The notes under the pieces: generated by a model
Database searches by the model: none
The model's input: only the letters and a program-made list of their open reading frames with translations
Told to the model about the DNA's origin: nothing
NCBI RefSeq assembly: GCF_900890705.1
Contig: NZ_CAAHFH010000001.1
Span: 1,984,001 to 2,048,000, forward strand
Reading direction: 5' to 3'
Length of the DNA stretch: 64,000 bases
Source of the DNA: Pontiella sulfatireligans
GTDB lineage: Bacteria; Verrucomicrobiota; Kiritimatiellia; Kiritimatiellales; Pontiellaceae
Translations under genes and position numbers: made by a program
Part shown: piece after piece, positions 1-9,008 of the stretch
How positions within the stretch are numbered: the first letter of the stretch is position 1
How the letters are laid out: each line of letters begins with the position of its first letter

Positions 1-705
1 AACCTTGGCCAGGGCGGCAGCAAGTTTAAAGGAGATTACCACCTTCTGTTTAACAACACGTTCTATGACAGCATTTTTGCCGTTCCCAATGGCTACGGAA
101 ATACACCGCCCCACAATCAAAACACACTCGTCTGCAATACGCTCGCCGATGTCATGGTGGCCTGGAGCACTAAAAAACCTGATGAGGAACTAAACGCCCG
201 TCAAGAAAAGAACATCACCGGCACAGGAGTGGTGGCAGAGTTTCTACGAGACCCTTCAAACCTCGACTTTCGCCCAAAGCCTGGTTCGACCATCATAGAC
301 GCTGGGTACGCAGTGAAAGAACTCCCCTCGGACAAAATCCAAGTTGAGCTTCCTCCATTTATTGGAAACCGCCCGGACATCGGCGCATACGAAGCTGGTG
401 ATTCCAACTATTGGATCCCCGGTCGCAAGAAACAAACCGCCTCCACACCGATCCCTCCGAACGGAGCCATCGCTGTAAAGCAGGATGCGGATCTGATGTT
501 CCTGCCCGCCTACAAAGCTGAAAAGCACATCGTTAACTTCATGAACGCCGCAAAAGATCATAAGGGCAGGATTGAACTGCACGGCGGCAACATCATCGAC
601 CCCGGCGAGTTGAGGAGTGCCCAGAACTACACATGGCGGGTCGATGCCGTCATGCCTGACGGCTCCGTAATCGAAGGCGAACCGTGGAGTTTCAAAGTCG
701 AGTGA
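1..705 (+). CDS. Right-handed beta-helix protein, 3' end only
   Basis: The frame is open from the first base, so the gene starts upstream of the window; 234 codons are visible. The visible part holds the last beta-helix turns, then the linker IGAYEAGDSNYWIPGRKK, then a fibronectin-III-like module ending in WSFKVE. The same linker and module occur in the beta-helix proteins at 9009-13095, 42104-45085, 50903-53950 and 54885-57878, but this copy stops right after the Fn3-like module and lacks the CBM96-like and C-terminal modules of the others. It is probably a secreted polysaccharide-binding or polysaccharide-degrading protein; the activity cannot be assigned from this part. Confidence 0.85.
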   Translation, partial: NLGQGGSKFKGDYHLLFNNTFYDSIFAVPNGYGNTPPHNQNTLVCNTLADVMVAWSTKKPDEELNARQEKNITGTGVVAEFLRDPSNLDFRPKPGSTIIDAGYAVKELPSDKIQVELPPFIGNRPDIGAYEAGDSNYWIPGRKKQTASTPIPPNGAIAVKQDADLMFLPAYKAEKHIVNFMNAAKDHKGRIELHGGNIIDPGELRSAQNYTWRVDAVMPDGSVIEGEPWSFKVE

Positions 706-853
706 TAAGCAAAACCTTCTCTCCATAAATCCTATGCAGTTCTTATAATCCTTGAACATCCCAGCCCTTGCGGTATTCGCGGCGAAGAATCGCCCCAGAT
801 TTTATGACAAAATATAAAGACCTCTTTCACCTTGCCGATAAAACCATCTTGAA

Positions 854-1084
854 TCATTCGAACTGCGAGCCGCTCGTAGGCTCCTGAAGAGAGTTGAAAA
901 CCCGATCTAGCCGCGCACCATCCACTTCCGCAACCGCTACGAGGTTGAAATTATCATCACGGGCGAAGCGACTGATGTCGGCAAAGGCCATGCCATTCGC
1001 CCAAAAACTCGCATGGTTCACCATTTGGTCAGGCGAGTCTCCTGCGGTTCCAATATTAAAGAGAGGTCGCGAGGCTCCATTCAC
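854..1084 (-). pseudogene. Possible remnant of a Gfo/Idh/MocA oxidoreductase, in a 443-bp gap
   Basis: The gap 706-1148 has no convincing gene. On the minus strand a short frame (GTG start, no clear ribosome site) contains a stretch, FNLVAVAEVDGARL, that resembles the second Rossmann strand of Gfo/Idh/MocA sugar oxidoreductases (usual form: elVAvcDvdpaRl). GMAFADISRFARDDN before it could be the decayed helix after the glycine loop. The rest of the enzyme is absent. The gap also holds TGAACATCCCAGCC near 750, which resembles text at 7144-7158 and 61400-61413. This is a low-confidence call and the frame may be accidental. Confidence 0.3.
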
Positions 1085-1148
1085 TGCAGAGATTTTGATG
1101 AATGATCATCTATTATTCATAGGTTAGTTCCTTGCTGTATAGGTTACG

Positions 1149-3728
1149 CTATTTTGAATAAATTCGGATTCGATTTAACCGCAACACATTCCTGCCCATC
1201 TTCATCCGTTCGTCTTCCGGCGTCATCTGGAGCTCCGCCTGCGGGCGCAGGCCAATTTTTACATACTTAGCCGGAAGCACATCGTAGGGATTCACCATCC
1301 AGTCGCGCCCCATCGCAATGTGGTAGGGATCGGCACGCCAGATTTCGACCCAGTTTTTACGGTCATTGGAAGTCCAGACGGTCAGACTGCGCAGGGCGTT
1401 CTGGCGATCCTTTACATCCGCAATAATTTCAAGGCCATCGACTGGAACCTTTTTATCGAGCTCGATTTCCACATAAGGCGCATTCTCAGGCTTAGTTTCA
1501 AATACCGTTGTCATGCTTTCCGAAGATTGGAAAATTTTATTTATATCGCCTTTGCCTGTGCTGCTGGCGATGGCTTTTCCTGAAACGAGTTGACCCCGCT
1601 TTGAAGGGAAAACTTCCCCAAGGAATTCGGAAGGATAATCATCCGTGAGTCCAATTTTCGAAACATCGATTGGTTTAAAGCCCATTTTTACCGCCGGAGA
1701 ATCATTGGCCAACCGATAATCTTCCGGTTGCGCATCCGCTGACCAGTTGATCTTTTTCGCAAATTTCGGATCGGCGACGACCGACCCTTTATCCATACCC
1801 GCCGCGTGCTTTTCCGCAACAAACTTTTCCAGATAGCCGTTACCGGCTTCACAAAAATAGAGATTGTTTTCCAGATCGCACGATTCGGGCGTGTTGATGG
1901 AATTGGATTGACGGCCGGTGTAGGGCGCGATCTCGCGCGAGAAATAGAACAGGTTGTTCTTTACCTCAGACCCCGGATCCGGTTGCTGCCCAGGAAAGAG
2001 GCTGAAACGAATATTGCTGTTCATGAAAATGTTGTTGATCAGGTTGTTACGTCCTTTGTGTACAACACCGCCCGAAAGAATCAGGTTGCTGTCGAAGGTA
2101 GTGCCTTGCTGCCAATCATCGCAACGCATGCCGTTGCCGAGGCTCATGTAGAGCATGTTGCGACGCATCACGTTTCCAGTCCCCGCGCCAGATACATTCA
2201 ATGCCGCTCCGTCACCAATCTTGGTGCGGGCCCGATAAACATAGTTGTCTTGAATCAGGTTGTTGCGCGCATGCAGGAACGGAAGAATACGCTGTTGGAG
2301 CGTGCCGTCTTTATCTTCAAAAATATCAGCGCCCAATTCGTGCCAGCGCATCGCCTTGCTGGCCTCGTCCCAGTCGACCTTTTTGCCTTCCATGAAAATC
2401 GCGCCCCGTACGCCGCAAATGCCGATGGCTTTGCGCGGCACCTCGCGAATGTGGTTGTTGGCCACAAAGTTTTCCCCGCTTTGCCAGATAAAAATCGCAT
2501 GTCCATGCAAAACAAGCTCACCGGTGCGGCGGATCAGGTTGTTCACAATCTTGTTGTTCTTATTGACGTCCTTGGTGCCGGGACCATATCCGCACAGCAG
2601 GATGCCCATGTGGCCAACGCGATCGATCAGACTGTTTTTAACCGTAATATTTTGTGCATGCAAATCGAGGCGAACCGCCGAATTGCCGGAATTAATGAAA
2701 CGGCATTGGTCCACCACGCAATCTTCAGCACCGCGAAAGCGTAATAGCGCATTGCCGCAATCAAACTTGTCCCAATCGTGCTGGATGCCCCAGCCCTTGT
2801 GGTCGTCCCACCAGGAATAACGATCGCCCTGTGTAAATGTTAACCCCTTGAACGTAATATTTTTAACGGGGGTGTCCTTCGGACCGTCATAATCGATATC
2901 GCCTTCGACACGAAAGAACTCAACCAGCGTCGGCACGCAGATTTCATCGCCCGGAGTTCCGTTAACCGGCCAGTAATGAATTTTGCGGGTTCGGGTGTTC
3001 ACGCACCATTCGCCCGGTTGATCCAGCACACTGATGTGGTTTTCAATGTAGGAAGGGTTGTACGGCTTCGGCGTGGTGGACGGCGGCGTGTTGCCCTCGT
3101 ATTTCAACCAGGCAATATTCTTTTCCTCATCCACCTTTTCGATCGACGAAAAATTAAACGTCCATGGCACCCCGCAGAAAAAGGCTTCCACATCTTCAAT
3201 GTTATCCCAGGCCTCGATCTCGCCTTCAGGAAACTCCAACCGGCGCAGCAGCGGCCGGTCTTCCGGCAACGCTACATTGCGGGTGGCAAACTTCTTGAAA
3301 TTTTGCTGCGGACTCTGAAAACCCCGGCTGCGGGCGCGTTCGAGCATGCGGTTGCCATCGAACATCACCTTGAAATCCGTCACACCCTCCGGAATATCGG
3401 CCACCCAGAGGCCGCCCTTATGTTTTTCCCATCCCATTACCGGAACAGCGGATGAGATGACGGGCTTTTCATTCTTATAGGCCATATAACTCGTATTGCC
3501 GTCCGCAACGCCGAAGACTACAGATTGATTAATCCGATAGGTTCCTCCCCGCAGATAGACGGTTACATGATCTTTTGTACTCCTCGCCATATCACGCGCC
3601 CGGTCAATAGTTTTAAACGGCGTCGCCAACGAACCCGCCGCATCATCGTTACCCGTTGGCGACACATAAAACTCTCCCGCAACAGCCTGAACGGCCAGCA
3701 AAGCAGATACATATAAAAATGGTTTCAT
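1149..3728 (-). CDS. Secreted beta-helix glycosidase-like protein (GH141-like) with C-terminal F5/8-type domain
   Basis: 859 residues. A signal peptide (first ~18 residues) is followed by FYVSPTGNDDAAGS and LRGGTYR, the usual opening of GH141-type right-handed beta-helices. The helix runs to about residue 700, and residues ~715-859 look like a discoidin/F5/8 type C carbohydrate-binding fold (GKAIASSTGKGD, then YVKIGLR, ending RLNRIRIYSK). It shares LDQPGEWCVNTRTRKIHYWP and GYGPGTKDVNKNN with the protein at 35058-37274. GH141 includes alpha-L-fucosidases and xylanases, so a fucosidase role is plausible here but unproven. The start has AGGAT just upstream. It lies 13 bp after the GH29 gene and is the last gene of a three-gene minus-strand operon. 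Confidence 0.85.
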   Translation of the reverse strand: MKPFLYVSALLAVQAVAGEFYVSPTGNDDAAGSLATPFKTIDRARDMARSTKDHVTVYLRGGTYRINQSVVFGVADGNTSYMAYKNEKPVISSAVPVMGWEKHKGGLWVADIPEGVTDFKVMFDGNRMLERARSRGFQSPQQNFKKFATRNVALPEDRPLLRRLEFPEGEIEAWDNIEDVEAFFCGVPWTFNFSSIEKVDEEKNIAWLKYEGNTPPSTTPKPYNPSYIENHISVLDQPGEWCVNTRTRKIHYWPVNGTPGDEICVPTLVEFFRVEGDIDYDGPKDTPVKNITFKGLTFTQGDRYSWWDDHKGWGIQHDWDKFDCGNALLRFRGAEDCVVDQCRFINSGNSAVRLDLHAQNITVKNSLIDRVGHMGILLCGYGPGTKDVNKNNKIVNNLIRRTGELVLHGHAIFIWQSGENFVANNHIREVPRKAIGICGVRGAIFMEGKKVDWDEASKAMRWHELGADIFEDKDGTLQQRILPFLHARNNLIQDNYVYRARTKIGDGAALNVSGAGTGNVMRRNMLYMSLGNGMRCDDWQQGTTFDSNLILSGGVVHKGRNNLINNIFMNSNIRFSLFPGQQPDPGSEVKNNLFYFSREIAPYTGRQSNSINTPESCDLENNLYFCEAGNGYLEKFVAEKHAAGMDKGSVVADPKFAKKINWSADAQPEDYRLANDSPAVKMGFKPIDVSKIGLTDDYPSEFLGEVFPSKRGQLVSGKAIASSTGKGDINKIFQSSESMTTVFETKPENAPYVEIELDKKVPVDGLEIIADVKDRQNALRSLTVWTSNDRKNWVEIWRADPYHIAMGRDWMVNPYDVLPAKYVKIGLRPQAELQMTPEDERMKMGRNVLRLNRIRIYSK

Positions 3729-3741
3729 TTTTTATCCTAAT

Positions 3742-5544
3742 CTATTTCTTTTTACTGAGCACAAGTGCCTTGATATCCAGCTTCATGGAGCGATAGTTCG
3801 CGTCCTGTTTCTTAAATTCGTCGAGTGTGGCCTTGAATTCGAACTCCTGCCCCTGGCGAAGCGTGAGAACGGCTTTCCCAGAACTGGGCACTTTGATGGT
3901 TCCGACGGTGACTTTCTGCCATTTCCCGTCAGCACCTTTCACGATATCCGAAACCTCTTCATTGCCATCCATAATGAACGACTCTTCTTTGCCGGCCTTT
4001 CCTTTCAGGGAAAAGTCGAGCGTTGCACCTACTACTTCGAGTTTAAAATCCTTCTGCGCGGATTTGAGTTTATAGACCAGCGACACATCGTATTTCCCCG
4101 CTTCGAGATCGCCGACATTCCACGTTCGGTAGTAGTCGGGCAAAATGGAACGATAGCTTTCGCGGCCATATTTTCCGTGATGGATTGCGGTGGCATCGGA
4201 CAGAACCAGCGTGCCGTTAGGCTTTGGTTCAGTGCGGACCGGCTCCACGTTGAGCGGCTCTTCATATTCAATCACAATAACCGTGTCGCACGGGTCTTGC
4301 TCTACCCCATTGAGGGAAATAACACCATTGGAATAGCGCAGGCTTTTATTGGGGTTCGACAACGGATAAACCGCGATCACCGGATTCTGCAAGCCCGGCA
4401 CTTTAATTTTTCCATCTTCCGGCCAATTGAAAACATGCAGGTAGAGCTTTTCGTCACCGGTGGTGCATTCACCCCACGGCAACTTCGCGAACGGCGTGAC
4501 GCCCGTGCCAAAAACGGACTCGCCATATTTCGCCGTCCACTCCGCAATGCCGTTGAGTACATCCTGCTCATATTGCACAACGGTTCCGTCGGACATCGGC
4601 CCAATGTTCAGCAAAAAGTTTCCGCCGCGCGCCGCGATGGTAACGAGCTTGCGAATCTGTGCGGGAATCTGTTTCTCAAGCGGATCGCCCTTGACCCACG
4701 ATTTATAGCCCCACGTATGATAGAAGGTGCCCGGCGATTCCCACGGCAGCTCGGTAAGCGGAATATCCGGCATGTGGTTGTCGGGCATCGTGATAAAATC
4801 GCCCTGATTGTTCATGATGCGGCCATTGATCATGCAGTCTGGCTGAATATCCCGCACGGCGTCGGCAAACCGCTTGCTCTGCGCCGGAGTCGGTTCACCC
4901 ATGTCGAAGAAGAGCTCCACGATATCGCCATAGTTGGTCATCAGTTCTTTAAGCTGCGCCACCTGATAGTCCTCGTTTGCCTTCGACACCTTGCTGAACA
5001 CGGAAATCTTACCGTCGTGTGGATTGATTTCCGGGTGCGGGCCATTGAAGCGCCAGTCGGGCGTGGAATAGTAGACGCCCAGTTTCAGTCCGTGTTTTTT
5101 GCAGGCTTCAGCCAACTGCTTCAGGATGTCCTTCTTGTAGGGTGTGGCATCCATGATGTCGAAATCGGTATGGGCGGACTCGAACATGCAAAAGCCGTCG
5201 TGATGCTTGGCCGTCAGCACGATGTAGCGCATGCCGGCCTTCTTCGCCAGACCAACGATCGCGTCGGCATCAAACTTCACCGGATTAAACTGCCCCGCCA
5301 GCGCTGCATAGTCATCGTGCGGAATAGCTGCGTGACGCTGGATTTGCTCGCCCAGCTTTTCGATTTGCTTGCCGTCCCATACTCCCGCCGGGATAGAATA
5401 GATGCCCCAGTGGATAAACAGCCCAAACTTCATGGCGCTCCAATCCTGAAGCGCCTTCTCGTACGTTACACTATTTGCATAAGACAACCCGCAACCCAAG
5501 CAGGTCAGTACGAGCATAACTAAGCCGTAAAATCGTATTTTCAT
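3742..5544 (-). CDS. Secreted GH29 alpha-L-fucosidase
   Basis: 600 residues with a signal peptide (~1-24). The GH29 barrel shows MKFGLFIHWGIYSIP (residues 38-52), TAKHHDGFCMF (111-121) and LKLGVYYSTPDW (153-163). The expected nucleophile is D214 in VELFFDMGEP, a variant of the usual WFDG. After the barrel come the usual beta-sandwich and an extra C-terminal domain (~430-600) that may bind carbohydrate. GAGGA lies 8 nt before the ATG. GH29 enzymes are retaining exo-alpha-L-fucosidases, which suits the sulfatase gene directly upstream: desulfation followed by defucosylation. Which linkage it cuts cannot be told from sequence. Confidence 0.92.
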   Translation of the reverse strand: MKIRFYGLVMLVLTCLGCGLSYANSVTYEKALQDWSAMKFGLFIHWGIYSIPAGVWDGKQIEKLGEQIQRHAAIPHDDYAALAGQFNPVKFDADAIVGLAKKAGMRYIVLTAKHHDGFCMFESAHTDFDIMDATPYKKDILKQLAEACKKHGLKLGVYYSTPDWRFNGPHPEINPHDGKISVFSKVSKANEDYQVAQLKELMTNYGDIVELFFDMGEPTPAQSKRFADAVRDIQPDCMINGRIMNNQGDFITMPDNHMPDIPLTELPWESPGTFYHTWGYKSWVKGDPLEKQIPAQIRKLVTIAARGGNFLLNIGPMSDGTVVQYEQDVLNGIAEWTAKYGESVFGTGVTPFAKLPWGECTTGDEKLYLHVFNWPEDGKIKVPGLQNPVIAVYPLSNPNKSLRYSNGVISLNGVEQDPCDTVIVIEYEEPLNVEPVRTEPKPNGTLVLSDATAIHHGKYGRESYRSILPDYYRTWNVGDLEAGKYDVSLVYKLKSAQKDFKLEVVGATLDFSLKGKAGKEESFIMDGNEEVSDIVKGADGKWQKVTVGTIKVPSSGKAVLTLRQGQEFEFKATLDEFKKQDANYRSMKLDIKALVLSKKK

Positions 5545-5637
5545 CCATTTCCTCGAATATGATGTTTTCAGACTCTAAAAAAAGTCCGTGCACTCGATAA
5601 TAAAACACCGCATTCAGAGGAAGTTTTGACGCCTATC

Positions 5638-7128
5638 TTAATTCTCGTCGTAAAACGTATAGTCCTTGTGGTTGTGGAGGTGTTTCTCCTTTTCCTTCGG
5701 AGAGGTATAGGACTTGTAGAATTTCTTGCCGGCCTTCGTCTGCCAATGCGGGTGATCGGCGGTCATGGCCGGATATTGTTCCAAATACTGGAAAAACTGA
5801 TTTTTGGCGGCAGCATGCTCGGGATTTGAGTCAACACGCCCATAGCCTTTGCAGAAACGGTTTTCGCCGGTGTAGTAGAATCGACCGTCGGGCATACCGA
5901 GCATGGGGTTGTAGACCTCCAGCAAATGATCCTTCGAACGCACAAGCTGCGAGGTGGAAATGAAACCGTGGATCAGCGGTTTGGTCTGATCTACCTTGCC
6001 CGTTAAAAACGGTTTAAGGCTTATTCCGTCATAAGGAACGGTCTGCTTTGCCTCAATACCGGCATAGTCGGCCAACGTCGGGGCAATATCAGAAAAGTCC
6101 ATAAGCTCATCCGTCAGGCCGCGTTGTTTAATCCTTGCTCCGGCAGCCATAAAGACCACGTGGCATCCCCGTTCAACGCCACGCGTTTTGGCGGTAACCG
6201 CGGTGCCGTTGTCGGAGCAGAAAATGATGACCGTATTGTTCTCTATGCCCAGTTCCTTCACTTTGGCCTGAATTCGACCGATGGTGGAGTCCATGTGTTC
6301 AATCAGTGACTTAAAGCGAGGGCCGTTGTCTTTATCACCTTTAGTACCGAGATCGCCGGGGTTGCCGCGTAGCGGATTGGTCGGTTGCCCGCTACGGGTA
6401 CCATGCGGCGATACGGTCGGCCAATAAGCCAGGAACGGTTTGCCCGCCTTGCTCTGACGTTCCATGAAGTCGCAGATAAAATCACAGCAGAGGTCAGGGC
6501 AGAAATCATCGTCCGTCACCTTCAGCAGCTCACCGTTTTGAACCAAGCAGGGTTTCCAATATCTGGAAGGCGTTGATTCATCCTCCCACGCACAATCGCT
6601 CTTTTTCAATTCCTGTCCGGTGGCGAGCAGCACTTCCTTGGCTCCTTCCCACAGGCAATATTCCTGAAAGCCCACATCCGCTTCGTAGGGCATTTGCGAG
6701 CCCGCATGCCATTTGCCGGCAATCGCGGTAGCGTAACCGGCCTCCGACATCATTTTCCCGAATGCCAGATGATTGCTGTAGATGGTTTCGCGAGAACCAT
6801 TCAGCCACAACCCATTCTGCAACGCCCCGGTGGTGGAGCCATATTTCCCCGTCATGATCTGCGCACGCGATGGCCCGCACATGGCTGATGCATAAGCGGT
6901 TTTAAACGCCACACCTGTTTCGGCGAGCTTATCGATATTCGGCGTATTGGCCGCCAGTTCCATACCATATGGCGTCAGCGGTGCGTAGCACGAAAACATG
7001 TCCGGACTCACATCGTCCGCCATGACTAATACAATATTTGGCTGGCTCGCAGCCGAAGTCCCATGCACCAACCCTGCCCCAACCACTAAACCCAATATAA
7101 AATTCCGAATCATTTTTATCCTTTTCAT
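5638..7128 (-). CDS. Secreted S1-family sulfatase (Cys type)
   Basis: 496 residues from this start. An alternative ATG at 7113 has an AAAAGGATAAAA leader and would give a cleaner signal peptide (MIRNFILGLVVGAG...). The metal site NIVLVMADD (31-39) and the active-site motif CGPSRAQIMTGKYG (C84) are intact; C84 would be converted to formylglycine. HAGS, CSDNG and MDFSDIAPTL follow in the order typical of S1 sulfatases. It is the first gene of the operon 7128-1149. The substrate is inferred to be a sulfated fucan because of its neighbours; the S1 subfamily cannot be fixed by eye. Confidence 0.92.
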   Translation of the reverse strand: MKRIKMIRNFILGLVVGAGLVHGTSAASQPNIVLVMADDVSPDMFSCYAPLTPYGMELAANTPNIDKLAETGVAFKTAYASAMCGPSRAQIMTGKYGSTTGALQNGLWLNGSRETIYSNHLAFGKMMSEAGYATAIAGKWHAGSQMPYEADVGFQEYCLWEGAKEVLLATGQELKKSDCAWEDESTPSRYWKPCLVQNGELLKVTDDDFCPDLCCDFICDFMERQSKAGKPFLAYWPTVSPHGTRSGQPTNPLRGNPGDLGTKGDKDNGPRFKSLIEHMDSTIGRIQAKVKELGIENNTVIIFCSDNGTAVTAKTRGVERGCHVVFMAAGARIKQRGLTDELMDFSDIAPTLADYAGIEAKQTVPYDGISLKPFLTGKVDQTKPLIHGFISTSQLVRSKDHLLEVYNPMLGMPDGRFYYTGENRFCKGYGRVDSNPEHAAAKNQFFQYLEQYPAMTADHPHWQTKAGKKFYKSYTSPKEKEKHLHNHKDYTFYDEN

Positions 7129-7378
7129 TAAACCTTCAATAGTTTGAACACCCCAGCCACGGATTTTTTTGACAAAGCCATCTGTATATTCATTCAGTTG
7201 GCCTCCGAAAATCTAAACAGAAAAATCATAAAATCAACTGCTTTAGCCATGTCGTCAGAAACCCGAAAAATAAACAACTCGGTTTCTGTTTAGATTCCCC
7301 CTCGCCAGCTTAACTAGGAAACATAACCCCGCTGTGTCTCCATGGCAGAAGGGGAAAAACGAAAAAAGGAAATAACAG

Positions 7379-8053
7379 ATGAAACAAAAAAAACCAGTTA
7401 CATTGCTATATGCAATAATTATGACGGGCTTCGTCAGCAGCGCTTCGGCTGCGTTATTCACCGAGGACTTTGAAGGCGGTGGCCTAAACATTACGAACGC
7501 TGGAAACGGCGCCCTAGTACTTGGTATTGACTACGCCATCGGCGACCTCATCCACGCGGACCAGGCTAATATGGGCGTTATTGCCACGTCACTCGACGCA
7601 TCCAATGGCTTTACGGTTGATTCAGGAGGCAACGCCCGCGCGTGCGGTCTGATCATTGATGCCACCGCATTCACCGGTAGCGGTTTGAGCCTTAACTTTG
7701 ACAGCCTACTGGTCACTGCGGGCACAAACGCTTATTATTCCGTTTGGGGAGTCAACTCCACCGATCCGGTCAAGATCGATCTCGGAAAGGCGACCGATGG
7801 GTTTGTCTCGGTAGTCGGTGCTGGAGCTCAGGATCAGCTAATCGCGGACACCGTATTCACGCATGGTGCAACCATTACCAGTGCAGCGTTTGATTCTACG
7901 GGCCATGATACGCTTGTAGTGCTCTTCACCGCTAATGGCAATGAGGAATTCGTTATCGACAACGTCAGCGTAATTCCGGAACCGGCAACACTTGGCCTGG
8001 TTGCTACAACCGGATTCGCTCTTCTCTTAGTTCGTCGTAAGTTCATGCTCTGA
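7379..8053 (+). CDS. PEP-CTERM sorting-domain protein
   Basis: 224 residues. It has a signal peptide (residues 1-24), a compact beta-rich body with no recognised enzyme motif, and a C-terminal PEP-CTERM tail: VIPEPATLGL, a hydrophobic stretch, then RRKFML. Such tails are cleaved by an exosortase (EpsH/XrtA type), releasing the protein to the outer surface or matrix. AAAGGA lies 9 nt before the ATG and a strong terminator follows the gene. It shares its tail type with the gene at 57999-58826. No exosortase is in this window. The role is unknown; a surface or matrix protein is the safest statement. Confidence 0.85.
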   Translation: MKQKKPVTLLYAIIMTGFVSSASAALFTEDFEGGGLNITNAGNGALVLGIDYAIGDLIHADQANMGVIATSLDASNGFTVDSGGNARACGLIIDATAFTGSGLSLNFDSLLVTAGTNAYYSVWGVNSTDPVKIDLGKATDGFVSVVGAGAQDQLIADTVFTHGATITSAAFDSTGHDTLVVLFTANGNEEFVIDNVSVIPEPATLGLVATTGFALLLVRRKFML

Positions 8054-8079
8054 TCTCACAGGTCTAGATGCAAATAAAT

Positions 8080-8118
8080 ACCGTCCTGCGCTATCTATCG
8101 CAAGGCGGTGTTTTTTTT
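8080..8118 (+). terminator. Rho-independent terminator after the PEP-CTERM gene
   Basis: ACCGTCCTGCG pairs with CGCAAGGCGGT (one G-U pair, one mismatch) around an 8-nt loop, followed by eight T. It begins 27 bp after the stop codon at 8053 and should separate the PEP-CTERM gene from the sigma gene. Confidence 0.85.
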
Positions 8119-8226
8119 AATGCAAAAGTTACAGACAAGGGAAGCGAAAATTCCCCCGCAAATATACTATGTATCCCGCTTACCCGGATGAGAAAATCCG
8201 GAAAGCGAAAACGGCGTGTATAGTTC

Positions 8227-8862
8227 ATGAGCCATATCAACAAAACTGATCAGCATGAAACAGGAATAAGCCTACTCCGCCGTGTACAGAAGCAGGACAA
8301 CGAAGAGGCGTGGGCGGACTTCATGAAGTTCTACACACATTTCATCTATTCCGTCATTCGGGGCATGAATATCTCCGAAGCCGATGCGGCAGATATTCAC
8401 CAACAGGTCATCCTCAGGCTATGGAAACGGCTGCCTGAGGTAAATATTGATAAAATGAACAACTTTAATTCCTACCTGAGGGTTACTACAAGAAATGAGG
8501 TGCTGGACTTTATTCGTTCCGAGAGACGCCGACTAAGCAGGGAAACCAATGCGGTATCAGACACCTCCCTGGATTATTACGCTGCGACCTTCCTCCCGAA
8601 AACCGACCACATTGCCGAGAATGAATGGCGCTTGCATCTGGCCACTTTGGCTATAGAAAAAATTCAGTCCCTGTTCTCCAAAAATGCGATCGAAGTATTT
8701 CGAAAAAGTATGAACGGGATATCGGTGCTACAAATTGCGAAAGAACTTGGCTTGACCGCCAACACAGTCCATTCGTTGAAATCGCGCGTCAAATCGACTC
8801 TAACCAACGAGATTTATGATCTTCGAAACAGTCTTGAACGAGAAGTTTATTTCCGCTCTTAG
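8227..8862 (+). CDS. ECF-type RNA polymerase sigma factor
   Basis: 211 residues. Region 2 is seen in EEAWADFMKFYTHFIYSVI, ADIHQQVILRLWKRLP and FNSYLRVTTRNEVLDFIRS (~30-105). Region 4 is seen in EVFRKSMNGISVLQIAKELG and NTVHSLKSRVKS (~155-200). It is a clear paralog of the sigma factors at 18756-19373 and 61461-62081, which share WKRLPE/WKKL and SLKSRVK/SLKNRVK. No anti-sigma factor or kinase gene is next to it, so its control is not evident here. The neighbour upstream is a PEP-CTERM gene on the same strand, behind a terminator. The ribosome site is weak. Confidence 0.88.
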   Translation: MSHINKTDQHETGISLLRRVQKQDNEEAWADFMKFYTHFIYSVIRGMNISEADAADIHQQVILRLWKRLPEVNIDKMNNFNSYLRVTTRNEVLDFIRSERRRLSRETNAVSDTSLDYYAATFLPKTDHIAENEWRLHLATLAIEKIQSLFSKNAIEVFRKSMNGISVLQIAKELGLTANTVHSLKSRVKSTLTNEIYDLRNSLEREVYFRS

Positions 8863-8903
8863 TAATCCGATTAGAAATAACCCAACCCGTGGATGATGGG
8901 TAC

Positions 8904-8933
8904 GGCCCCTGCGTTTCGCTCACCGCAGGGGCC
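8904..8933. terminator. GC-rich hairpin between convergent genes
   Basis: GGCCCCTGCG and CGCAGGGGCC form a perfect 10-bp stem with a 10-nt loop. It sits between the sigma gene and the convergent beta-helix gene and probably ends one or both transcripts, though neither side has a strong T-tract. Confidence 0.6.
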
Positions 8934-9008
8934 TTACCTCTTGATAGCCGCCCACTCATTGTAACCTGCCGGCGCACTCTGCCGCCCGCAGAATGCGCCT
9001 CTTACAGG

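Noticed and set aside
4177..5523. Long plus-strand open frame of 448 codons opposite the GH29 gene
   Set aside because: Antisense to a clear GH29 gene, no ribosome site, no recognisable domain; long antisense frames follow from the GC-rich codon use.
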